Both the position numbers and the translations under genes were made by a program. The notes beneath the pieces were generated by a model that saw nothing but the letters and a program-made list of their open reading frames with translations, had not been told where the DNA came from and searched no databases. DNA of 64,000 nucleotides from CAZLGM01 sp964623625 (GTDB lineage: Bacteria; Desulfobacterota; Desulfobulbia; Desulfobulbales; Desulfocapsaceae), in contig CAZUUJ010000011.1 of the NCBI GenBank assembly GCA_964623625.1, positions 3,172 through 67,171 on the forward strand. The letters run 5' to 3'. This document shows positions 1-7,850 of this stretch, in pieces; positions within the stretch are counted from its first letter, which is position 1, and the number at the start of each line of letters is the position of its first letter.

Positions 1-1151
1 ATCTTTTTACCGATAACCTCTTCACGGGTGTATCCCATACTTGCAAGCCAGTGATTGCTGACGCTGATCAATCGACCGCTTGGATCGATTGAATGCAGCA
101 TAGCTGGTGTATCATTGTAGAGTGATCGATATCGTCTGTCGCTGATTTTCAACGCCTTCTGAGCCTTTTTTCGTTTTTTGATTTCACGGCTTGCTTTTTG
201 ATAGAGAAAAAAAACTGAGACTCCAATCAGAACCGAAAGTGTCAGTAATAAGTGACCGGTAATTCTTAGAAGGGGACTGGAAACAGTCTGGTAAATGGTT
301 CTCATGTCACGTAGGTAATAAACCTGCCAGCCCGAATAGCCTTCCAGGTATGATGTGTACATAAGATAGTGGTTATTTTGCGCATCCTTGCATCTGTCTA
401 CATCAGTTACTTCCAAACCTATCCAATTCCAGGGACCTTTGCCGAATTGACGTGAATCGGCAATATCATGTATTACAGGAGGAGATAACTGCTCAACAGT
501 ATGATAAATCCAATCATCTCTGTTTGAGATAAATATGACACCGTACGGATCGGTTACTAAAATCGTCTCGTCATTAAGCGGAACCAGCTCTTTTTCGATC
601 AATTCAATGGATGTTTTTATGACAGCGACACCAAGAATATTCTTCTTGTTGTTATCAAATATCGGATAGGAATAATATCCTCCACGTTTTCCGGAAGTTG
701 TTCCCAGGGCCAGATAGGTGGCACTTTCACCCTGAATAGCGTTTGTAAAGTAAGGTCTGAAACCGAAATTCTTATTCATGAAGCTGTCCGGTGCATTTCT
801 GTTGCTTGTTGCCACTGTTGTCCCTTGAGAGTTCATAATATAGCAGACATCTACCGTTAAGGACGATTTGAACAGGTCAAGGATATCTTCTGAACCCTTC
901 TGGACGGCTAGATCAGGATTGGTTAATAACTCGCGGAATATCTCCATCCTGGCAAGTGTCTGCACCGGTTTGACATTTTCTGAGAGAAAGGAGCTGATGT
1001 TTTTATTGATCAGGGTGAGACGGACGGCTGCTTTTCTTTCAGCTTCCTGAAAAGAGACTTTCTTAATTGAGTTATACGAAAACAATCCGCCGGCTGAAGC
1101 GGACAGGAAGGCAAGCAGTGAAAGAACGATGAGAATAAGACGAAGTTTCAT
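1..1151 (-). CDS. Membrane sensor protein, Cache plus PAS domains (partial, C-terminus outside window)
   Basis: The frame is open from an ATG at 1151 to the window edge, giving 383 residues with no stop. The N-terminus (MKLRLILIVLSLLAFLSA) is a signal anchor. About 230 periplasmic residues follow that read like a double-Cache ligand-binding domain of the DctB type (for example GKGPWNWIG and EGYSGWQVYYLRD). A second membrane segment follows (LLTLSVLIGVSVFFLY), then a basic coiled linker and the start of a PAS domain (NHWLASMGYTREEVIG). It therefore senses a small extracellular solute and passes the signal inward. Whether the missing output is a histidine kinase or GGDEF domain cannot be seen. 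It is transcribed divergently from hisHF across 256 bases. Confidence 0.85.
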   Translation of the reverse strand, partial: MKLRLILIVLSLLAFLSASAGGLFSYNSIKKVSFQEAERKAAVRLTLINKNISSFLSENVKPVQTLARMEIFRELLTNPDLAVQKGSEDILDLFKSSLTVDVCYIMNSQGTTVATSNRNAPDSFMNKNFGFRPYFTNAIQGESATYLALGTTSGKRGGYYSYPIFDNNKKNILGVAVIKTSIELIEKELVPLNDETILVTDPYGVIFISNRDDWIYHTVEQLSPPVIHDIADSRQFGKGPWNWIGLEVTDVDRCKDAQNNHYLMYTSYLEGYSGWQVYYLRDMRTIYQTVSSPLLRITGHLLLTLSVLIGVSVFFLYQKASREIKKRKKAQKALKISDRRYRSLYNDTPAMLHSIDPSGRLISVSNHWLASMGYTREEVIGKK

Positions 1152-1407
1152 AATTATGGAAAAGATTGAATAGTGTAAGGAATTATGAACAATCGCTGTT
1201 AAAAGTGCAAGAAAAGAGAAAAACTATCTGTTGTTTAAAGATGATGGCTCCGGTACTGGAATTGTGACCAGTCACCTGGTATAGTCTCGCAGATTGATTC
1301 GGGCATGAAGAAAGTCATTTGCAATTTTTAGTTGTCTAGTGTGGCAAATAGGAAGTGCCAGATTCAATGGAAACGATTTTTGATAACTATATTTATAAGA
1401 GGCAGGA

Positions 1408-3003
1408 ATGATAACACTTCTTGATTATGGTGCGGGTAATGTCCGCTCTGTTCGCAATGGGATTCGAAAGCTTGGCTTTGAGGTGAAAGATGTTACAGAG
1501 CCTGAAGATATTGTTCGGGCAGAAAAACTGATCTTCCCTGGAGTTGGCGCTTTTGGAACGGTGATGTCCCGGTTGATCAGGGACGGTTTTGTCGAACCGC
1601 TTGTTCGTCGAATTAAAGAGGATATGCCGACATTCGGCATTTGTGTCGCTCTTCAGGCATTTTTTGAAGGAAGTGAGGAGTCACCGGGGGTCGCCGGTCT
1701 GGGAATCATACCAGGTCAAGTCCAACGGTTTTCTGAAGAGGGGCTTTCGGTGCCACAAATGGGCTGGAATGGGGTTCGGCTATTGAAGGACTCTGGTCTT
1801 TTCTCAAATTATGGTGGAGAAAAGCTCTATTTTGTTCATTCTTATCGTGCTTTGAAAAATGAGGACAACAGCTCATGGGTGGTCACAACAACCGATTACG
1901 GAGAGGAGTTCATTTCCGGAGTTGAGAAAGGAAATGTTGCTGCTTTTCAGTTTCATCCAGAAAAATCAGGTGAGGCAGGCCTGCGGATCTTATATAATTT
2001 CCTTTCCAAAACCGATAAGGTGACGGCCACTAGTCAAAACTACAGTTTTAAAATAGAAAAAAAGACAAGAATTGCCAGTCGCATAGTTGCATGCCTTGAT
2101 GTCAGAACCAATGATGATGGCGATCTGGTAGTCACCAAAGGAGACCAGTATGATGTGAGAGAGGGGGGTGAAGTTCGAAACCTTGGGGCGCCTGTCAAGC
2201 TTGCCCAGCGATACTATGAGGAAGGGGCGGATGAAATCACCTTTTTAAACATCACCGGATTCCGTGATTTTCCATTGCGGGATCAACCGATGTTGGATGT
2301 GTTGAAACGGACCAGTGAAAATGTGTTTGTACCGTTGACTATCGGCGGCGGAATTCGGGAATTTGTCGATTCTGAAGGTAAAGAGTACAGTTCGCTTGAT
2401 GTGGCCGGTGAATATTTTCGCTCCGGAGCCGATAAAATTTCCATCGGCAGTGACGCTGTTTACAGTGCCGAGAAGTTTCTGGCTGATGGCGGCCGCAAAA
2501 CAGGAGAAAGCTCGATTGAACAGATTTCAATTGTTTATGGTGCCCAGGCAGTTGTTATTTCCGTTGACCCGTGGCGTGTGTATGTGGACGAACCCCAGAC
2601 CACTCCACACAGTACCATAAAGACTGTCTACCCGGGACCTAACGGTGAACAGTATTGTTGGTACCAGTGCACCGTCAAAGGAGGCAGAGAAGGACGTGAT
2701 ATCGATGTCGTTCAACTGGTCACCATATGTGAACAGCTGGGAGCCGGTGAGATTTTGTTAAATTGTATCGACAAGGACGGTACCAACTCCGGGTTTGATA
2801 TAGAGCTGATCAATCATGTGCGTAAGGTGGTGAGGATCCCTGTGATCGCTTCTTCGGGTGCTGGAAAGGTTGACCATTTTGTCGAGGTATTTCAGAAGAC
2901 CAATGTTGAGGCGGCACTGGCCGCCGGTATCTTTCACCGAAGAGAAGTACCCATTTCTGATGTCAAAGAAGGAATGCGGAACGCTGGAGTGGAAACTCGA
3001 TAA
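1408..3003 (+). CDS. hisHF: Bifunctional imidazole glycerol phosphate synthase, HisH-HisF fusion
   Basis: This 531-residue protein joins both halves of imidazole glycerol phosphate synthase, the fifth histidine-pathway step, which also yields AICAR. Residues 1-200 are the class I glutamine amidotransferase HisH, with nucleophile C79 in FGICVALQ and the partner pair H183 and E185 in FQFHPEK. After a short linker, residues 222-531 are the HisF barrel (ACLDVRTND with D231, LTIGGGI, GAGEILLNCIDKDGTNSG, PVIASSGAG). The HisF part carries insertions absent from ordinary bacterial HisF, and the whole resembles fungal and plant HIS7 in length and motifs. AGAGG lies six bases before the ATG. No other his gene is nearby. 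Bacteria normally encode hisH and hisF separately. Confidence 0.95.
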   Translation: MITLLDYGAGNVRSVRNGIRKLGFEVKDVTEPEDIVRAEKLIFPGVGAFGTVMSRLIRDGFVEPLVRRIKEDMPTFGICVALQAFFEGSEESPGVAGLGIIPGQVQRFSEEGLSVPQMGWNGVRLLKDSGLFSNYGGEKLYFVHSYRALKNEDNSSWVVTTTDYGEEFISGVEKGNVAAFQFHPEKSGEAGLRILYNFLSKTDKVTATSQNYSFKIEKKTRIASRIVACLDVRTNDDGDLVVTKGDQYDVREGGEVRNLGAPVKLAQRYYEEGADEITFLNITGFRDFPLRDQPMLDVLKRTSENVFVPLTIGGGIREFVDSEGKEYSSLDVAGEYFRSGADKISIGSDAVYSAEKFLADGGRKTGESSIEQISIVYGAQAVVISVDPWRVYVDEPQTTPHSTIKTVYPGPNGEQYCWYQCTVKGGREGRDIDVVQLVTICEQLGAGEILLNCIDKDGTNSGFDIELINHVRKVVRIPVIASSGAGKVDHFVEVFQKTNVEAALAAGIFHRREVPISDVKEGMRNAGVETR

Positions 3004-3044
3004 ACCGCCTGAGCTGGAGTGATAAGATAAAGTGGTCAGTGATG

Positions 3045-3656
3045 TTAATTCAGGCGAGAAAGAAATGCTAATCCTTTAAGAAACTGTTCTCCTTCATTTC
3101 GGAAGGAAGGGTGGTGAGAGCTTGATAAGATTTTTTCCTTGTAGGACAGCTCAATGCCGTTTTTAGGGTATTTTGGATGTTTACAGACCACACCTTTGTT
3201 GACGATAATAACATACTGATCTTCCTTTAGATGTCTGTAACCGTGGTCTTCGTAGCGGTGATTATACTTGACGCAGAACGCTGCAAATTCGTTATCAAAT
3301 GTGTAATCGATTTTGGCGTTCTTGTATTTGATACCGACTAGTGATTTGGCCTTTTTATTTAAAACATATTGAATGAAATCGTCTTTGAGCTGGGTCGATT
3401 TAGAGAATTTGATCTCTGTCGCTTTCGTTTGAAGCGAGTAAGCATACGGGTCACTTTTTTTCAGATAAATCAGGCTGTTATCCTTGACTTGAACGAACCA
3501 GTTATTCCCGGGAGGCGGCACAACGGAAAACCCAAGGGTGGAACGGGTTGGTTTGTGGCTTCTCACCTTGTAGTATTTCTTCTTCTCAGCACATCCCGCA
3601 AACAGGAAAATCCCTAAAATCAGAGCAAGCAGTGTTGTTTTAGGAATAGAGTTCAT
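3045..3656 (-). CDS. Putative lipoprotein of unknown function
   Basis: A 203-residue protein with a clear lipoprotein signal: a short basic start, a hydrophobic stretch and the lipobox LFAGC with lipidated Cys at residue 22. The mature part is basic, mixed alpha/beta in character, with several Tyr/His-rich stretches (VKYNHRYEDHGYRHL) and one Cys in VVCKHPKYP. I do not recognise a family. It is convergent with hisHF, 41 bases away. Expected location is the periplasmic face of a membrane. Confidence 0.7.
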   Translation of the reverse strand: MNSIPKTTLLALILGIFLFAGCAEKKKYYKVRSHKPTRSTLGFSVVPPPGNNWFVQVKDNSLIYLKKSDPYAYSLQTKATEIKFSKSTQLKDDFIQYVLNKKAKSLVGIKYKNAKIDYTFDNEFAAFCVKYNHRYEDHGYRHLKEDQYVIIVNKGVVCKHPKYPKNGIELSYKEKILSSSHHPSFRNEGEQFLKGLAFLSRLN

Positions 3657-3951
3657 TGCAGTTTTGCCTGTCTTGCTGATTGTTTTTCTTTAATTCCGGG
3701 TAGTGGTTATACTACCTCTCTCCTTAATTAAAGCAATAAATATGCCATAAACAGTCGATATGAAAGCTGGCTAGATAACCCTTTTATCCATTGTTGTCAT
3801 TGAGTAAAATCAGGTTTTAGCGATTGGTCAATGACTGATTTAAAGCGACAACTGACAAATTTAGTCGTTGGGATTGACATTTTTTGTCACTACAGGGGTC
3901 GGCATAGCCGAACCTTTCACTTGTATACTCTTCTCTTTTTGACAAGCAGTT

Positions 3952-5121
3952 CTATCCGGGAATACCTTTATACGCCTGAGTGTAGATGGAGATAACATCT
4001 TCAAGACTTGGTTTCCTTGGGTTGTTTTCAACCGGCCTGGTAACGGTTAAGGCGATTTGGGCCATTTCCGGGATAGCGTCGGCTGGTATATCAAGATCTT
4101 GCAATGTCATAGGAATACCAGTTTCGCTGTTAAGATCAAACAGAGCCTCAACGCACAGAGCGGATGCTTCACGATATGTCAGATCGTCGGTCGCTTCTCC
4201 CATAACAGTGGCCAGATGAGCAAATTTTTCCATGTTGCCAATCAGATTGAAATCAACAACATAGGGCAACAGAACAGCGTTGGCCAAACCATGAGGAATG
4301 CCGAACATTCCTCCCATAGGGTAAGCCATAGCATGAACCAGACCAACGCCGGCAATGGCTAAAGCTTTACCGCCGAGAAGACTGCCAAGCAGCATAGCCG
4401 AACGGGCCTCCATGTTATCTCCATTGGCATAGGCTTTTGGCAGGTTGTCGCTGATCAGCTTAACCGCCTCTAGGGAGTACATTTCTGAAACAACATGGGC
4501 CTGGGTTGAAGTATACGCCTCCAGGGCATGGGTCAAGGCATCGATACCGGTGTAGGCGGTAACCTTCGGTGGCAGGCTGATTGTAAGCTTCGGGTCGAGG
4601 ATAGCTGCATCGGGGTAGAGTGGGTCGCCGTTCATTCCGGCTTTTGAGCCTGTTTCCTCGTTAATAAATACTGCTGTAAAGGTCACTTCGGCACCTGTTC
4701 CTGACGAAGTGGGCACCATTATTTTTGGCACCCCCGGTTTGGCAATTTTCCCAAGACCGATATAATCTACGGCTTTGCCGCCGTTGGTCAGAAGGACCCC
4801 TATGGCCTTGGCGACATCCATGGCAGAGCCACCGCCGACACCGACGACACAATCGCAACCGTTGGCTTTGGCGAGCTCACAGCCTTTGTCAGCCAGTTTA
4901 AGACCCGGCTCCGGATCGATTTTGTTATAAAGTGTATAGTCAATAGAGGATGAAGCCAAGGGAGCGGTAATGGTATCGATTAAACCCGCTTTTTCGAGAC
5001 CTGGGTCAACGACCAGCAATACGTTTGATCCACCAAAATCAGTTACTGTCTGGCCAAGACGATTAATGGCATCGACACCGAAGTGAATCTGCGTAGGCTG
5101 GGTTACGGTAAATTGTGTCAT
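3952..5121 (-). CDS. Iron-containing alcohol dehydrogenase
   Basis: A 389-residue group III (Fe-dependent) NAD(P)-linked alcohol dehydrogenase; the usual length is 380-390. The nucleotide motif GGGSAMDVAKAIG is present, as are the metal-binding Asp and His in TGIDALTHALEAY and the His of VHAMAYPMG and IPHGLANA. A His often found four residues after the first VHA histidine is Tyr here, which also occurs in working homologues. AAGGAAATC stands just before the ATG. Likely roles are interconverting short-chain alcohols and aldehydes, either oxidising ethanol or propanol as electron donor or reducing aldehydes in fermentation. The substrate cannot be told from sequence. It is divergent from ispH. 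Confidence 0.92.
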   Translation of the reverse strand: MTQFTVTQPTQIHFGVDAINRLGQTVTDFGGSNVLLVVDPGLEKAGLIDTITAPLASSSIDYTLYNKIDPEPGLKLADKGCELAKANGCDCVVGVGGGSAMDVAKAIGVLLTNGGKAVDYIGLGKIAKPGVPKIMVPTSSGTGAEVTFTAVFINEETGSKAGMNGDPLYPDAAILDPKLTISLPPKVTAYTGIDALTHALEAYTSTQAHVVSEMYSLEAVKLISDNLPKAYANGDNMEARSAMLLGSLLGGKALAIAGVGLVHAMAYPMGGMFGIPHGLANAVLLPYVVDFNLIGNMEKFAHLATVMGEATDDLTYREASALCVEALFDLNSETGIPMTLQDLDIPADAIPEMAQIALTVTRPVENNPRKPSLEDVISIYTQAYKGIPG

Positions 5122-5336
5122 GATTTCCTTTGTATGAGTTGCTTAACAGAATGAGGTTAAGATATTTTATAGTTTTTAAATCGAAAAAAAAACAGCTTAG
5201 TATTACATAGCGTAAATGTATATTATATAATCTATTTCAATACAATACCGAAGCAAATATTGCGCCCGGACAATGGTTCGCAGTAAACAACTCACCAGTT
5301 ATAGTTAAATCCAAATCACATTAGGACCCATAAACA

Positions 5337-6281
5337 ATGAAAGTCGATGCTATGGAAAAAACTATTATCCTTGCCTCTCCCAGAGGCTTTTGTGCGGGTG
5401 TCGTCAGGGCGATCGAAACAGTTCAACTTACTTTAAAGAAGTTTTGTGAGCCTGTGTATGTATTGCATGAGATTGTCCATAATAAACATGTCATCAATGA
5501 GTTGAAGAGCCGGGGCGCCATATTCGTGAATGAATTGGATCAGGTGCCTAAAGGTGAGGTTTGTATTTTCTCCGCTCATGGGGTTTCGGCAAAAACAGAA
5601 CAGCGGGCTATAGAGTTGGGTTTAAGAACCATCGATGCCACATGTCCTCTAGTGAACTCAATACACAAGATGGTGGAAAAGTATAGTGATCAGGATTATG
5701 ACATTATTATCATCGGCCACCATGGACATCCGGAGGTGGAAGGGACCGCCGGTAGGATAGAGAAGGTTGGTCATATCCATATTGTCGCCAACGAAGAAGA
5801 AGCAAATCGTGTCACTATTCGTAATGAGGAAAAAGTAGCCTACGTGACTCAGACCACGCTCAGTCAAAGTGATGTCGGAGGGATACGAAACATATTACAA
5901 AAAAGGTTTCCTTTTATCAAAGGGCCTTCGTCCAATACCTGTTACGCTACCCGTAACCGGCAGGATGCTGTCAAAAAGATGGCCGACAACACCGAACTGC
6001 TTTTGGTAGTTGGCTCAAGAAACAGCTCGAATTCAAACAGGCTTCGGGAAGTGGGCGTAGAGCAGGGTCTTCAGGGCTACCTTATTGATGATAAGGATGA
6101 TATCGATCCGGATTGGCTGATAGGGAAGAACAGAATCGGGGTGACAGCCGGGGCGTCGGCTCCTGAAAGGCTCGTCAATGAGGTGATCGACTATCTCAAT
6201 TCTTATGGTTACTTAGCGCTGGAAGAAATGGAGGGTAGAGAGGAAAAAGTTCATTTCAAACCGGCTGAACTCCGTCAGTAG
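5337..6281 (+). CDS. ispH: 4-hydroxy-3-methylbut-2-enyl diphosphate reductase
   Basis: Last step of the non-mevalonate isoprenoid pathway, reducing HMBPP to IPP and DMAPP. The 314-residue protein has the three cluster-binding cysteines in the family motifs RGFCAGV, ATCPLV and NTCYATRNRQ, the conserved GHxGHPEVEG loop, and the SNSNRL segment near the C-terminus. The start at 5337 has AGGA upstream; an ATG five codons later (5352) is equally compatible with the family. A strong intrinsic terminator follows at 6334. The [4Fe-4S] enzyme is cytosolic and oxygen sensitive. Confidence 0.95.
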   Translation: MKVDAMEKTIILASPRGFCAGVVRAIETVQLTLKKFCEPVYVLHEIVHNKHVINELKSRGAIFVNELDQVPKGEVCIFSAHGVSAKTEQRAIELGLRTIDATCPLVNSIHKMVEKYSDQDYDIIIIGHHGHPEVEGTAGRIEKVGHIHIVANEEEANRVTIRNEEKVAYVTQTTLSQSDVGGIRNILQKRFPFIKGPSSNTCYATRNRQDAVKKMADNTELLLVVGSRNSSNSNRLREVGVEQGLQGYLIDDKDDIDPDWLIGKNRIGVTAGASAPERLVNEVIDYLNSYGYLALEEMEGREEKVHFKPAELRQ

Positions 6282-6333
6282 AATGAGGAGGGCGATAGCC
6301 CTTCATGTGCCTGGTAGGGATATAATCGTCACT

Positions 6334-6378
6334 GTTGCCGTTGTAGATTATTGAAGTACAACGGCAACAATTTCTTTT
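6334..6378 (+). terminator. Intrinsic terminator after ispH
   Basis: A perfect 12-bp inverted repeat (GTTGCCGTTGTA at 6334-6345, TACAACGGCAAC at 6357-6368) with an 11-base loop is followed by AATTTCTTTT. It lies between the convergent genes ispH and dapL, so it best fits ispH but may serve both strands. Confidence 0.85.
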
Positions 6379-6456
6379 CCCAACCTGATTACCCGGTAAC
6401 ACAAAGTACCACAATCTAGGATGTGCAGCTCACGGATTCAGAAAATGGAAAATCAG

Positions 6457-7683
6457 TTACGATTTCAGGGCTGCTTTGATTCTTTGCATGGCTTTTTGTA
6501 CATTCTCATATGAGTTGAAAGCTGAAATCCGAATGTACCCCTCACCGCATTTACCAAAACCTGCTCCCGGTGTACAGACCACTCCGGTTTCATTCAACAG
6601 CATGTCAAAAAAGTCCCAGGAATCCTGGCCACTATCAATCCAGATATAGGGGGAATTCTCACCTCCTACATAATCATATCCAAGCTTGCTCACTTCTTCG
6701 CGCACCAGATCGGCGTTCCGCAGGTAATAATTAGCCAGTTCCTTCACCTGAGCTTTACCTTCTTCACTATACACCGCTTCTGCCGCACGCTGAACCGGGT
6801 AGGAGACACCGTTGAATTTTGTGCAATGACGCCTGTTCCACATCGGGTGGAGTGACTTGACCTCGCCATTGGCATCAAATCCACGGCACTCTTTTGGTAC
6901 AACAGTAAAGGCGCATCGGGTACCGGTAAAGCCTGCGGTTTTTGAAAATGATCTGAATTCAATAGCCACCTCTTTGGCGCCATCTATTTCATAAATCGAT
7001 TTAGGCAGAGATTCATCACGGATAAACGCTTCATAGGCTGCATCAAACAGGATAAGGCTGTTGTTTTCCTGCGCATAATCAACCCATGTCTTCAGCTCTT
7101 GTCTTGAAATGGTAGAGCCGGTCGGGTTATTGGGAAAACAGAGGTAGATAAGATCAACTTTTTCTGTCGGCAGTTCAGGGACATAGTGGTTTTTCTTGGT
7201 CATGTCGAGGTAAAAAATACCTTCATACCTACCGCCTGTATATTCTCCGGTACGTCCTGCCATCACGTTGGTGTCGAGATAGACAGGATAAACCGGATCG
7301 GGAATCGCCACTTTCACATCCCGAGTGAACAGTTCCTGGATGTTGCCGGTGTCGCACTTGGCTCCATCACTGATGAAGATTTCATCGGCTGAGATATCGG
7401 CACCACGTTTTTGAAAATCGTTAACGGCAATTGTTTCACGGAGGAATTCATATCCCTGCTCAGGACCATATCCCCTGAAGCTCGAATCTGCCGCCATTTC
7501 ATCAACGCCACTATGGAAAGCCTCAATGCACGCTTGAGGTAAAGCTCTGGTCACATCTCCGATTCCCAGTCTGATGATCTTACGATCAGGATGAGCCTCC
7601 TGGAAAGTGCTAACCTTCTGGGCAATATTTGAGAAAAGATAGGAAGCCTGAAGTTTAAAATAATGTTCGTTTACAGTAATCAT
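6457..7683 (-). CDS. dapL: LL-diaminopimelate aminotransferase
   Basis: Converts tetrahydrodipicolinate directly to LL-diaminopimelate using glutamate, bypassing the DapD/C/E route in lysine and peptidoglycan synthesis. The 408 residues match the family in length. Seen are the N-terminal NEHYFKLQASYLFSNIA signature, RLGIGDVTRALP, the FPNNPTGS motif, the PLP-binding Lys in SFSKTAGFTGTRCAF, and the C-terminal R of GYIRISAF. It is a class I/II PLP fold enzyme acting in the cytosol. It is divergent from pepN and 3'-to-3' with ispH. No other dap gene is present in the window. Confidence 0.95.
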   Translation of the reverse strand: MITVNEHYFKLQASYLFSNIAQKVSTFQEAHPDRKIIRLGIGDVTRALPQACIEAFHSGVDEMAADSSFRGYGPEQGYEFLRETIAVNDFQKRGADISADEIFISDGAKCDTGNIQELFTRDVKVAIPDPVYPVYLDTNVMAGRTGEYTGGRYEGIFYLDMTKKNHYVPELPTEKVDLIYLCFPNNPTGSTISRQELKTWVDYAQENNSLILFDAAYEAFIRDESLPKSIYEIDGAKEVAIEFRSFSKTAGFTGTRCAFTVVPKECRGFDANGEVKSLHPMWNRRHCTKFNGVSYPVQRAAEAVYSEEGKAQVKELANYYLRNADLVREEVSKLGYDYVGGENSPYIWIDSGQDSWDFFDMLLNETGVVCTPGAGFGKCGEGYIRISAFNSYENVQKAMQRIKAALKS

Positions 7684-7850
7684 ATGATACTATCTCACAG
7701 GTTAAGGATCATGTTATCCATATCGGTCAATTGGACATGCAGTCGTGATCATTTCAGGATACGGGTTTAAACGAGCAAGGAATATACTGAAGGTGTTTTT
7801 TGGTGTCAATAACCAAAAAACAAGAATTTACAACAGATGAGTGAAAATTC

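Noticed and set aside
4300..4345. Tyr instead of a common His near the metal site of the alcohol dehydrogenase as a sign of lost activity
   Set aside because: All main metal ligands are present and Tyr at this place occurs in active relatives.
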